Assembly: GCA_047602055.1 (NCBI GenBank)
Contig: JASGIG010000001.1
Location: 2,480,001-2,544,000 of the forward strand
Length of the DNA stretch: 64,000 nt
Reading direction: 5' to 3'
DNA from: JAODBQ01 sp047602055
Lineage (GTDB): Bacteria; Actinomycetota; Acidimicrobiia; Acidimicrobiales; Ilumatobacteraceae
The notes below the pieces were generated by a model. The model did no database searches. It had not been told where the DNA came from and was given only the letters and a program-made list of their open reading frames with translations. Positions 37,053-45,709 of the stretch are shown here, one piece after another. A program made the position numbers and the translations under genes. Position 1 is the stretch's first letter. Each line of letters starts with the position of its first letter.

Positions 37053-37799
37053 ATGGATCTCGGACTGACTGATCGGCGCGCCATCGTTGCCGCATCGACC
37101 GCGGGCCTCGGCTTCGGTGCGGCCGCGGCCCTGGTCGCCGAAGGTGCTCGTGTGGCGATCTGCGGCGGGACCACCGACGAGGTCGCCCGTGCCGCGGCGC
37201 GGCTCGGGCCCGCGGCGTACCCGATCGATGCCGACGTCAGCACCGTCGACGGGGCCCGTCGCTTCGTCGAGCACGGGATCGACGCGCTCGGCGGCGTCGA
37301 CATCCTGATCGCCAACGGCGGTGGGCCGCCCACCGGCACGTTTGCCACCACCGAGTTGGAGGCGTATGCCCCGGCGATCGAGAAGAACCTGCTGGCGGTG
37401 GTCGCGATGTGCCAGACGGCGCTGCCGTTGCTGCGTGCGCAGCGTTGGGGCCGGGTGATCGCGGTCACCTCGGTGTCGGTGCGCCAGCCGCTGCCCAAGA
37501 TGATCCTCTCGAACACGGCCCGCGCCGGCGTCACCGGCTTCCTCAAGACGGTTGCGCTGGAGGTGGCTGCCGACGGGGTGACGGTCAACAGCGTCCAGCC
37601 GGGCCTGCACGATACCGAGGGCATCCGCCGGCGCTATGGCGACGACATCTCCGAGCCCGTTGCCGAGGTTCCGGCCGGCGTCGCCGGTGATCCGGCCGAC
37701 TTCGGCGCGGTCGTCGCGTTTCTGTGCTCCGAACAGGCGAGGTTCGTCACCGGCGCCCACCTGCCGATCGACGGCGGCACCCATCGAGGGTTGATGTGA
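37053..37799 (+). CDS. SDR-family protein with replaced Tyr/Lys active site
   Basis: This 248-residue protein has the Rossmann motif ASTAGLGFGAA near residue 14, ANGGGPPTG near 88 and the C-terminal FVTGAHLPIDGG. The catalytic Ser lies in VTSVSVRQP (about 140), but the YxxxK pair reads S153-NTA-R157. This subgroup (marked by NGGGPP) is common in bacteria and its chemistry is not settled. ATG 37053 has AGAGGAG 7 bp upstream. It ends 18 bp before operator site 2. Confidence 0.85.
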   Translation: MDLGLTDRRAIVAASTAGLGFGAAAALVAEGARVAICGGTTDEVARAAARLGPAAYPIDADVSTVDGARRFVEHGIDALGGVDILIANGGGPPTGTFATTELEAYAPAIEKNLLAVVAMCQTALPLLRAQRWGRVIAVTSVSVRQPLPKMILSNTARAGVTGFLKTVALEVAADGVTVNSVQPGLHDTEGIRRRYGDDISEPVAEVPAGVAGDPADFGAVVAFLCSEQARFVTGAHLPIDGGTHRGLM

Positions 37800-37817
37800 G
37801 GTCTCGAATGACATAGT

Positions 37818-37833
37818 CTTTTGGATACAAAAG
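37818..37833. promoter_or_regulatory. Candidate GntR operator, site 2
   Basis: CTTTTGGATACAAAAG is nearly a perfect palindrome (CTTTTG...CAAAAG). It is the reverse complement of site 1 at 15 of 16 positions. It lies 28 bp upstream of the RidA gene, where it would block or mask a promoter. A/T-rich sites of this kind are rare in the surrounding DNA, which supports a functional role. Confidence 0.72.
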
Positions 37834-37860
37834 ACGAGTCGCCGAGCGAAGGAAGCCGCG

Positions 37861-38271
37861 ATGCCCGATCTGACGCCCGACCCGATGGGCCCGCTGTGCT
37901 CACTGCCCGCCGACGGTGACGACCACCCGTACTCGCTCGTGCGGACCGCCGACGGTCACCTCGCGTGGCTGTCGGGCGTGCTGCCGTACGCGCCGGACGG
38001 CTCGATCGTCCAGGACCGGGACGGCGCGATCAGCGCCGTCTTCGACGTACTGCGCGAACGGCTGGAGGCCATCGGCGCCGACCTCGGCGACGTGGTCCAG
38101 ACCACCGTCTACCTCCTCGACATCGACTGGCGCCCGGCGCTGAACGCGGTGTTCGCCGAGCGCTTCACCGGGTCCCGGCCGGCTCGCACGACCGTGGAGG
38201 TGAGCCGCCTGCCGGGTGGCGCACCGATCGAGATCGACGCCGTGGTCCACGTCGTGCGGCGGGCCGGATGA
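37861..38271 (+). CDS. RidA/YjgF family protein
   Basis: This 136-residue protein has the RidA-type C-terminus (RPARTTVEVSRLPGGAPIEIDAVVHV), in which the Arg binds the substrate carboxylate and Glu positions water. RidA hydrolyses reactive imines/enamines made by PLP enzymes or amine oxidases. Its place in the island fits removal of imines from the DAO-type oxidase. It is the first gene after operator site 2 and overlaps the gamma-glutamyltransferase-like gene by 4 bp. Confidence 0.9.
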   Translation: MPDLTPDPMGPLCSLPADGDDHPYSLVRTADGHLAWLSGVLPYAPDGSIVQDRDGAISAVFDVLRERLEAIGADLGDVVQTTVYLLDIDWRPALNAVFAERFTGSRPARTTVEVSRLPGGAPIEIDAVVHVVRRAG

Positions 38272-39761
38272 CCGCTGGCGTGCCAGCGCCCGGTGGCGGC
38301 GTGGTCGGTGCCATCGATCCGGTGATGGTCGAGCAGTCGACGGGGCGCGGCGCCCGCGGCATCGTCGTCGCGGCGGCGCCGGGCGCTGCCGCGATCGGAT
38401 CGGCGTTGCTGCGCTCGGGCGGCAACGCGTACGACGCGGTCGTCGCCGCGCTCCTCGCCGAATCCGTCCTGCTGCCGCCGAAGTGCGGTCTGGCCGGCGA
38501 CCTGGTCGCGCTCACCCTCGGCCCGGGCGAGCAGGCCCCGAGCTCGCTCCTCGCCATCGGGGGTGCGCCGCGACGGCTCGCCGACGAGGTCCGTCGCCGT
38601 GGCTCGCTGGCCGACACCGGACCGCTCTCGGTCGGTGTGCCCGGTGCGCCCGCCGGCTACGCAGCCCTGGCCGAGCGAGCCACCCAGCCCCTGTCCTGTC
38701 TCGCCGCGCCGGCGATCGCCCTGGCTCGGGACGGCTTCGCATGGGCGCCCATCTGTGCGACGCTGGCGATCGAGTCGCAGCAGCTCGTCGACGAGCACAA
38801 CCCCGCTGGCACCCGCTACTACCCGTCGGGGCGTCCGTTGGCGCCCGGTGAGCTGGTCAGCTTGCCCGGGCTCGTCCGCGTGATGGAAGCGTTCGTCGCG
38901 CGTGGCGAGCGACTGTTCCAGGGGCGACTCGGTGAGCTCGTCGCCGAGCGGGTGCAGGCCGCCGGCGGGGTGATCGACGTCGAGGACTTCGAGCTGGCAG
39001 ACGCGTCGTGGTCGGGCTGCCCCTCACGAGCGATCGGCCGTTCGGGCTGGCGGGTGTACGCCACCCCGGCGCCGACCCACGGCGTGTCGCTGCTCGACGC
39101 CGTCTCGGCGCTGGCCGACCGGTCCGTCGCCGGCGACGTGCTGCGCAGCGTCACCGCCGCCGAGGCCCGCCGCGACCGGCCGGGGCTGGTCGGGCGGTCC
39201 GACTCCACGTCCATGGTGTCGGCTGCCGACAGCGTCGGCAACGTCGTCGTCGCCATGCACTCCAACTCGTATCCGCGGTTCGGCAGCGGGCTCATCGTCG
39301 ACGAGCTCGACCTCATCCTGTCGAACCGTGCCGGGCGCGGCTTCACCCCGGTCCCCGGCCATCCGAACTTCCCCAACCCCGGTCAGCGCCCGAGCACCAC
39401 GCTGCACCTGTGGGCTGCCGGGTACCGGGGCGAGATCAGCCACCTCGGCGGGACGCCGGGCGGCGTGAACCAGATGTGCTGGAACGCCCAGACGCTCCGG
39501 AACCTGTTCGCCGGTGAGACGGCGCCGGGTGCGCTGACCGTGGCGCCGCGCTGGGAGAAGGCTGCCCCCGGCGCCCCCGTCCCGGTCGAGGAAGGGCTGT
39601 CGACGGACGACGTCGACAGCCTGCGGTGCACGGGCGAGGTGGTCGAGGTGCCCCGCTGGGGGCTGCGCAGCGCGACGCAGGTGATCCGGCGGCCCGTGCC
39701 CGGCTCGGCGCTGATCGGTGGCGTGGACCCGCGCACCGGGGGTCTCGCGCTCGGCGTGTGA
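38268..39761 (+). CDS. Divergent gamma-glutamyltransferase-family (Ntn) protein
   Basis: This 497-residue protein follows the GGT plan: ALLRSGGNAYDAVVAALLAESVL near residue 45, VGVPGAPAGYAAL near 125 and a small-subunit region after about 320. The autocatalytic site, normally TTHxSVVD, reads DSTSMVSAADSVGN, so the nucleophile Thr or Ser can be proposed but the neighbouring His is missing. No signal peptide is present, so it would act inside the cell, unlike classical GGT. It may hydrolyse a gamma-glutamyl or other amide bond of the island substrate. Confidence 0.82.
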   Translation: MTAGVPAPGGGVVGAIDPVMVEQSTGRGARGIVVAAAPGAAAIGSALLRSGGNAYDAVVAALLAESVLLPPKCGLAGDLVALTLGPGEQAPSSLLAIGGAPRRLADEVRRRGSLADTGPLSVGVPGAPAGYAALAERATQPLSCLAAPAIALARDGFAWAPICATLAIESQQLVDEHNPAGTRYYPSGRPLAPGELVSLPGLVRVMEAFVARGERLFQGRLGELVAERVQAAGGVIDVEDFELADASWSGCPSRAIGRSGWRVYATPAPTHGVSLLDAVSALADRSVAGDVLRSVTAAEARRDRPGLVGRSDSTSMVSAADSVGNVVVAMHSNSYPRFGSGLIVDELDLILSNRAGRGFTPVPGHPNFPNPGQRPSTTLHLWAAGYRGEISHLGGTPGGVNQMCWNAQTLRNLFAGETAPGALTVAPRWEKAAPGAPVPVEEGLSTDDVDSLRCTGEVVEVPRWGLRSATQVIRRPVPGSALIGGVDPRTGGLALGV

Positions 39762-39797
39762 CGCATCGCGCGTTCGTACTGGAACTGGAGGCAACGG

Positions 39798-41243
39798 ATG
39801 ACGAGGGACGTGCTCAATCGGATCGCCGGCGAACGCGTCGACGGGGGCGGGACGCGCTTCGACCGGCGCGACCCCGCCGACGATCGCGGCGTCGTGTCGA
39901 GCGCGCCGGAGTCGACCGCGCCGGACGTAGCGGCCGCGGTCGACGCCGCGTGTGCCGCGTGGCCCGCCTGGGCGGCGACGCCGGCGACGGAGCGGTCGGA
40001 ACGACTGCATCGTGCCGCGGCCGCGCTGCAGGCGCGCCAGGAGGAGCTGGCCACGCTCATCTCGCTGGAGCAGGGCAAGCTGCGTGGCGACGCGCTCGGC
40101 GAGGTGGCCCGCTCGGTTCGGAACCTGCGGGCCTACGCCAGCGAGGCGCTGCGCGTCCTCGGGCACACGTTTCCGCAAGAGGAGCCCGGCGTGGAGATCC
40201 GCACCCGGGTCGGGCCGCTCGGGGTCGTCGGCGTGATCACCCCGTGGAACTTCCCGGTGAGCCTGTCGACGCGCAAGCTCGGTCCGGCGCTGGCGATGGG
40301 CAACACGCTCGTGTGGAAGCCGTCGCCGTTCGCGCCCGGCGTGACGGACCTCGTCGCGGACGCGTTCGACGAGGCCGGCTTCCCGGCTGGCGTGATCAAC
40401 GTCGTGCACGGCACCGACGCGGGTCGCTGCCTGGTCGCCGACGACCGCGTCGTCGGGGTGACGTTCACGGGATCGACGGCGACGGGCGAGCGCATCCGGG
40501 CGCAGGTCGGCGTGGGCCGCCGCTGCCAGTTGGAGCTCGGTGGCAACAACCCCGTCGTCGTCCTCGCCGACGCGGACCTCGACCGGGCAGCGCAGATCGC
40601 GGTCCGCTCGGCGTTCTCCCTGGCCGGTCAAGCCTGCACCGGCGCTGGACGGGTCTACGTCGAGCACCGGGTCCACGACGAGTTGCTGGAGCGCATGGCC
40701 GGCCTGGCGCGGTCGTACGTCCTCGGTCCCGGCACGAGCGCGTCGAGCACGCTCGGACCGCTCGTCGATCGCTCCTCGCTCGAGCGGATGGAGGCGGTGG
40801 TCGACGATGCCCGGTCGCGTGGGGCCGCGGTCCTGTGCGGCGGAGCGCGGGCGACGGGCGCCGACGTGGACCACGGCTGGTTCTTCCCGCCGACGATCCT
40901 CACGGGTCTCGACAGCAGTGCCGTGGCCAGCCGCGAGGAGGTGTTCGGCCCCGTCGTCGGGGTCGAGCCGGTCGGTTCCCTGGACGAGGCGATCACCCGT
41001 TGCAACGACACCGAGTACGGGCTGGCGGCTGCCGTGTGCACCACCTCGGCGGCCGCGGCCGCGCAGTTCTGCGTCGAGGTCCGCGCCGGGATGTTGAAGG
41101 TCAACCGCCCGACCACCGGCGCGCCGTTCGGTGCGCCGTTCGGTGGGCTGAAGCGCTCGTCGGACGGCTCGTACAAGGAGCAGCTGGGCCCGGGGGTGAT
41201 CGACTTCTACGTCTCGACCCAGACCATCGAGGTGGCGATCTAG
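39798..41243 (+). CDS. NAD(P)-dependent aldehyde dehydrogenase
   Basis: This 481-residue enzyme has all ALDH landmarks: TPWNFPVSL near 148, the cofactor-binding FTGSTATGERI, catalytic Glu247 in LELGGNNP, Cys280 in GQACTGAGR, and EEVFGPVVGVEP. It is close to the succinate-semialdehyde type in its spacing, but the substrate cannot be fixed. As the last gene of the island it would oxidise the aldehyde left after the amine or lyase step. Its stop codon overlaps the stop of the convergent LysR gene. Confidence 0.92.
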   Translation: MTRDVLNRIAGERVDGGGTRFDRRDPADDRGVVSSAPESTAPDVAAAVDAACAAWPAWAATPATERSERLHRAAAALQARQEELATLISLEQGKLRGDALGEVARSVRNLRAYASEALRVLGHTFPQEEPGVEIRTRVGPLGVVGVITPWNFPVSLSTRKLGPALAMGNTLVWKPSPFAPGVTDLVADAFDEAGFPAGVINVVHGTDAGRCLVADDRVVGVTFTGSTATGERIRAQVGVGRRCQLELGGNNPVVVLADADLDRAAQIAVRSAFSLAGQACTGAGRVYVEHRVHDELLERMAGLARSYVLGPGTSASSTLGPLVDRSSLERMEAVVDDARSRGAAVLCGGARATGADVDHGWFFPPTILTGLDSSAVASREEVFGPVVGVEPVGSLDEAITRCNDTEYGLAAAVCTTSAAAAAQFCVEVRAGMLKVNRPTTGAPFGAPFGGLKRSSDGSYKEQLGPGVIDFYVSTQTIEVAI

Positions 41244-42167
41244 CCCCGCCGCGGCGTCACCCGGTGCTCCTCGGCCACCTGGGCGAGCACGGCGCGGCAC
41301 ACGGCGATCGCCGGGCTCGACGCGAGCGACTCGCGGTGTCGCGGTGAACACCGTGCGCCGTGGTCGGTGGGGGAGGTCGATGAACCGCGCCCGTGGCTCG
41401 CGCGGGGCGCGCATCAGGTCCGGCAGCATCGCCACCGCGTTGCCCGACTCGATCAGCGCGACGTGGGCCTGCAGGTCGGCGGTCTCGAACCGGACGTCCG
41501 GGTCGAACCCTGCGGCACGGCACTGCTGCTCGGCCCAGTGGCGCGACGCCGCACCGACGGGCTCCATGACCCACGGCGCCCGGGCCGCGTCGCCGAGCGA
41601 CGTCACGGTCGCGTGCGGCCCGCGACGCGGGACCGCCAGGCGAAGGTGATCCGAGGTCAGCCCGACGCGGTCCATGCCCAGGTGCCACGGCGCGGCGTGC
41701 CCCGGATACTGCTCGGCGACGACGAGATCGAAGTCGCGCGCCCACGTCTCCCGCAGCGCCGTCTCCGGCTCGCGCTGCGTCATCGTCACCCGTACGAGCG
41801 GATGCTCCTTCGCGAGCCGCGTGAGCAGCTGCGGCATGAACGCCAGTGCCGCCGACTGGAACACGGCGATGCGAACGCGACCCGTCGCGGCTTCGAGCGA
41901 CGCTGCCAGCTCGGATTCGGCGCGCTCCAGCTGGGCCAGGACGACATCCGCGTGCCGCACGAGGATCTCGGCCTGCGCGGTCAGCTGCACGCGGCGCCCG
42001 ACCTTCTGCAGCAGCTCGACGCCGACCTCCCGCTCGAGCGCCGTGAGCTGTTGCGAGACGGAGGACGGGGCCTGGTAGAGGGCCTCGGCGACGTCGGTGA
42101 TCGTCCCGCGGATCTTCAGCTCGCGAAGCAGCTTGAGCCGTCGCACGTCCAGCATCTGGGTCTCCAT
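41240..42167 (-). CDS. LysR-family regulator, divergent from putA (apparent frameshift)
   Basis: The N-terminus (LKLLRELKIRGTITDVAEALYQAPSSVSQQLTALEREVG in shortened form) is the LysR-type helix-turn-helix, and the substrate domain follows. Near the end the frame runs on without stopping. Removing one base in 41333-41343 gives TATRESLASSPAIAVCRAVLAQVAEEHR and a stop at 41240-41242, for about 308 residues. ATG 42167 or 42155 are possible. It is divergent from putA across 92 bp, so it is likely to control putA in response to proline or a related ligand. Confidence 0.88.
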
Positions 42168-42259
42168 CGTTCGGTGGATCCGAATGTTATTGCAAGGAAA
42201 TCAACACTTTTCCTGAAGAGATGGCGCGCCGATACTCAGGGTGTCGCGAGGAGCCAACC
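42168..42259. promoter_or_regulatory. Divergent LysR-putA control region
   Basis: This 92-bp region is unusually AT-rich around 42185-42215 (TTATTGCAAGGAAATC). It holds the dyad TGTT-N14-AACA (42186-42207), which could be a LysR-type binding site. GCGAGGAGCC just before 42260 is the putA ribosome site. I cannot place -35/-10 boxes with confidence. Confidence 0.45.
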
Positions 42260-45200
42260 ATGACCGTCGAGCGCGCCCACCCCGATCAACTTGCCGACGC
42301 CGCTGTCGCGCTCGCCCGGCGCTGGGCGGTGGACTCCTCCTCCTCCTCCTCCTCGAGCGATGCCGCGGCCGAGCGGCTGTCGCGGCTGCTCCACGACGAG
42401 CACGGCCTGGCCTTCGCCGTCGGGTTCATCGACGGCGTCGTGCGACCCGACGATCATCGGGTGGCTGCCCGGAACTGGTCGGCGCTCGTGCGTCGTGGCC
42501 TGCCGTCGTTCCTGCCCTGGCATCAGGTGCTCGCCCTGCGCCTCGGTGCGCTCGCGGCGCGGTTCCTGCCCGGCCTCGTCGTGCCGATCGCGGCCAGGAC
42601 GCTGCGGGCGATGGTCGGCCACCTGGTGCTGGACGCCACGCCGCGGCGGCTCGCCCCGGCGCTCGCTCGCATCCGGGCGAGCGGGATGCGACCCAACGTC
42701 AACCTGCTCGGCGAGGCGGTGCTCGGTGCCGACCAGGCGGCGAGCCGGCTGGCCGGCGTGATGGAGCTGCTCGACCGCGACGACGTCGACTACGTGTCGG
42801 TGAAGGTGTCCAGCGTGGTGGCACCGGCGTCGCCGTGGGCGTTCGACGAGAACGTCGACCACATCGTCGGCGCCCTGCTGCCGCTGTTCACGAGGGCGGC
42901 GTCGTCGACGGTGACCAAGTTCGTCAACCTGGACATGGAGGAGTACCGCGACCTCGATCTGACCATCGCGGTGTTCACGTCGCTGCTCGACCGACCGGAG
43001 CTCGACGACCTCGAGGCAGGGATCGTCCTGCAGGCCTACCTGCCGGACTCGATGGGGGCGATGGAGCGCCTGCAGCGCTGGGCCGCCGCCCGGCGGGCCA
43101 GGGGCGGCGCCGGGATCAAGGTGCGGATCGTCAAGGGCGCGAACCTGCCGATGGAGCGCGTCGAGTCGGTGATGCGCGGTTGGCCATTGGCGACCTGGAG
43201 GACCAAGCACGACACCGACGCGCACTACAAGCGGCTGATCGACGTCGCGTTCGAGCCGGAGCGGATCGCCAACGTGCGGATCGGGGTGGCCGGTCACAAC
43301 GTGTTCGATCTGGCGTGGGCCTGGCTCCTCGCCGGCGAGCGCGGCGTGCGCGCCGGCGTGGACTTCGAGATGCTCCTCGGCATGGCGCCGGCGACGGCGC
43401 AGGCAGTGCGCTCGGCGGTCGGCGACCTCGTGGTCTACACGCCCACCGTCCATCCCGCCGAGTTCGACGTCGCCGTCGCCTACCTGGTGCGCAGGCTGGA
43501 GGAGAGCGTGACGCCGGAGAACTTCATGTCGTCGATGTTCGATCTCGACCAGGAGGCCGTCTTCGCTGTCGAGGAGGAGCGCTTCCGCGCGTCGCTCCAG
43601 GCGATCGCCACGGTTCCCGTGCCGACGAACCGGACCCAGGACCGCACCCACGAGGTCGTCGCAGCACCGTCGCCCGGCGCGTTCGCCAACACGCCCGACA
43701 CCGACCCGGCGCTTGCCGCCAATCGTGACTGGGGCTGTGCGATCCTCGCCCGTGCGGTCGGTTCGACGGCGGGGATCGACGCGGTGCGGCGCGCCACGGT
43801 CGACGACGCCGGCGTGCTCGACCGGATCATCGGCGAGGCACACGCCGCCGGCAGTGCATGGGGCGCCATGCCCGCGGCCGACCGGGCTGCGATCCTGCGC
43901 CGCGCCGCGGTGGAGCTGGAGCGCGACCGCGCTCTGCTCCTCGAGGTGATGGCCGCCGAGTGCGGCAAGACCCTCGACCAGGGTGACCCCGAGGTGTCCG
44001 AGGCCGTCGACTTCGCTGCCTACTACGCCGAGCGGGCCCTCGACCTGGAGGCGATCGACGGCGCCACGTTCCAGCCGGTGGCGCTCACCGTGGTGACACC
44101 GCCATGGAACTTCCCGATCGCCATCCCGGCCGGCTCGACGCTCGCCGCGCTCGCCGCCGGCTCGGCCGTCGTGCTCAAGCCGGCACCGCAGGGACGCCGC
44201 TGCGGATCCCTGCTGGCGCAGGCGTTGTGGCGCGCCGGCGTGCCCGCCGAGGTGCTGCGCCTCGTGCACGTCGAGGAGTCGGGTCTTGCCAGTCGGTTGA
44301 TCACCGACGAGCGCGTCGATCAGGTGATCCTCACCGGTGCCTACGAGACGGCCCAGCTGTTCCACTCGATGCGCCCAGACCTGCGGCTGTTCGCCGAGAC
44401 CAGCGGCAAGAACGCCATCGTCGTCACCCCGGCCGCCGACTACGACCTGGCCATCAGGGACCTCGTCAACTCGGCCTTCGGCCATGCCGGCCAGAAGTGC
44501 TCGGCGGCATCGCTGGCGATCCTCGTCGGCTCGGCGGCCGACTCCGCCCGCCTGCGCACGCAGCTGGTCGACGCGGTGACCTCGCTGCGGGTCGGCCTGG
44601 CGAGCGACGCGCCCACCCAGGTGGGCCCGCTGATCGAACCGCCGTCGGGCAAGCTCCAGTGGGCGCTCACCGAGCTCGACGCCGGCGAGTCCTGGCTGGT
44701 CCGGCCCCGCCGGCTCGACGGCGACGGCCGCCTGTGGAGCCCCGGCGTGCGCGTCGGCGTGCGGCCCGGTTCGGCCTTCCACCTCACGGAGTACTTCGGC
44801 CCGGTCCTCGGGGTCATGCACGCCGAGGACCTCGACGAGGCCATCGCGCTGCAGAACGCCGTCGACTACGGGCTCACGGCCGGGCTCCACTCCCTCGACC
44901 CCGGCGAGCAGGCCCGGTGGATCGACCGGGTCGAGGCGGGCAACCTGTACGTCAACCGTGGGATCACCGGTGCCATCGTCGGTCGCCAGCCGTTCGGTGG
45001 TTGGAAGCGATCGGTCGTCGGCACGGCGACCAAGGCCGGCGGCCCCGACCACCTGCTGGGCCTCGGCAACTGGGTCCCCTCGCCCGCACGGGCGACGACG
45101 GCCCTCGACGACGTGGGCGGACGCGTCGTTCGCCAGGCGCGCTCGTGGGGGTGGGATCCGCAGGACGTCGCCCGCCTCGAACGCTCCGTGCGCAGCGACC

Positions 45201-45667
45201 TCGAGGCGTGGCGCTCCAGCTACGGAACGGCGAGCGACGTGGCGGCGCTCGCCGTCGAACGCAACCTGCTGCGCTCCCGGCCGACGCCGGTGACGATCCG
45301 CGCCGCCAGCGGCGCGTCCGCCGTCGAGGTCGTCCGCGTCGTCGCTGCCGGGCTGCGCGCCGGCGCCGCGCTGCGCGTCTCGGTGGCCGCCATCGACGAC
45401 GGCGTGGCGCGGCATCTCCAGGAGCGGCAGCTCGACGTCAGGATCGAGGACGACGCGACCTGGGCGGCAGCCACCGCCGCGGCGCCTCCGCCGCGGATCA
45501 GGTTGATCGGCGCGACCCGGGGTCAGGCCCTCCCTGATCCGCTCCCCGCCGGCACCGCGGTCTGGGATCACCCCGTCACGGAGGCGGGGAGGATCGAGAT
45601 GCTGCCGTTCCTGCGCGAGCAGGCGATCAGCATCACGAACCACCGGTTCGGGACGGTCGTCGCGTAG
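42260..45667 (+). CDS. putA: Bifunctional proline dehydrogenase/L-glutamate gamma-semialdehyde dehydrogenase
   Basis: This 1135-residue protein converts proline to glutamate in two steps at the inner face of the membrane. The PRODH barrel is in the first half (DYVSVKVSSVV, VLQAYLPDS, RIVKGANLPMERVE, FEMLLGMAP, YTPTVHP). The ALDH half has TPPWNFPIAIPAGST, Glu in FAETSGKNA, Cys in GHAGQKCSAAS and QPFGGWKRS. No DNA-binding ribbon-helix-helix domain is present, so regulation falls to the LysR gene. Residues 26-33 are a run of eight Ser from a (TCC)6 microsatellite. ATG 42260 is preferred over an earlier ATG at 42221 because of GAGGAG upstream. Confidence 0.95.
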   Translation: MTVERAHPDQLADAAVALARRWAVDSSSSSSSSDAAAERLSRLLHDEHGLAFAVGFIDGVVRPDDHRVAARNWSALVRRGLPSFLPWHQVLALRLGALAARFLPGLVVPIAARTLRAMVGHLVLDATPRRLAPALARIRASGMRPNVNLLGEAVLGADQAASRLAGVMELLDRDDVDYVSVKVSSVVAPASPWAFDENVDHIVGALLPLFTRAASSTVTKFVNLDMEEYRDLDLTIAVFTSLLDRPELDDLEAGIVLQAYLPDSMGAMERLQRWAAARRARGGAGIKVRIVKGANLPMERVESVMRGWPLATWRTKHDTDAHYKRLIDVAFEPERIANVRIGVAGHNVFDLAWAWLLAGERGVRAGVDFEMLLGMAPATAQAVRSAVGDLVVYTPTVHPAEFDVAVAYLVRRLEESVTPENFMSSMFDLDQEAVFAVEEERFRASLQAIATVPVPTNRTQDRTHEVVAAPSPGAFANTPDTDPALAANRDWGCAILARAVGSTAGIDAVRRATVDDAGVLDRIIGEAHAAGSAWGAMPAADRAAILRRAAVELERDRALLLEVMAAECGKTLDQGDPEVSEAVDFAAYYAERALDLEAIDGATFQPVALTVVTPPWNFPIAIPAGSTLAALAAGSAVVLKPAPQGRRCGSLLAQALWRAGVPAEVLRLVHVEESGLASRLITDERVDQVILTGAYETAQLFHSMRPDLRLFAETSGKNAIVVTPAADYDLAIRDLVNSAFGHAGQKCSAASLAILVGSAADSARLRTQLVDAVTSLRVGLASDAPTQVGPLIEPPSGKLQWALTELDAGESWLVRPRRLDGDGRLWSPGVRVGVRPGSAFHLTEYFGPVLGVMHAEDLDEAIALQNAVDYGLTAGLHSLDPGEQARWIDRVEAGNLYVNRGITGAIVGRQPFGGWKRSVVGTATKAGGPDHLLGLGNWVPSPARATTALDDVGGRVVRQARSWGWDPQDVARLERSVRSDLEAWRSSYGTASDVAALAVERNLLRSRPTPVTIRAASGASAVEVVRVVAAGLRAGAALRVSVAAIDDGVARHLQERQLDVRIEDDATWAAATAAAPPPRIRLIGATRGQALPDPLPAGTAVWDHPVTEAGRIEMLPFLREQAISITNHRFGTVVA

Positions 45668-45709
45668 TCGCTCGTCCGCCCGGATCGACGCGCCAGGTCG
45701 GCGCGTCGA

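Noticed and set aside
39024..42167. A 1047-codon minus-strand frame
   Set aside because: Only the first 280 or so codons are the LysR regulator. The rest is antisense to the GGT-like and aldehyde dehydrogenase genes and is open because of a frameshift and high GC.
42236..45643. A 1135-codon minus-strand frame opposite putA
   Set aside because: It is Arg/Gly/His-rich antisense of a GC-rich gene. All PutA motifs are on the plus strand.
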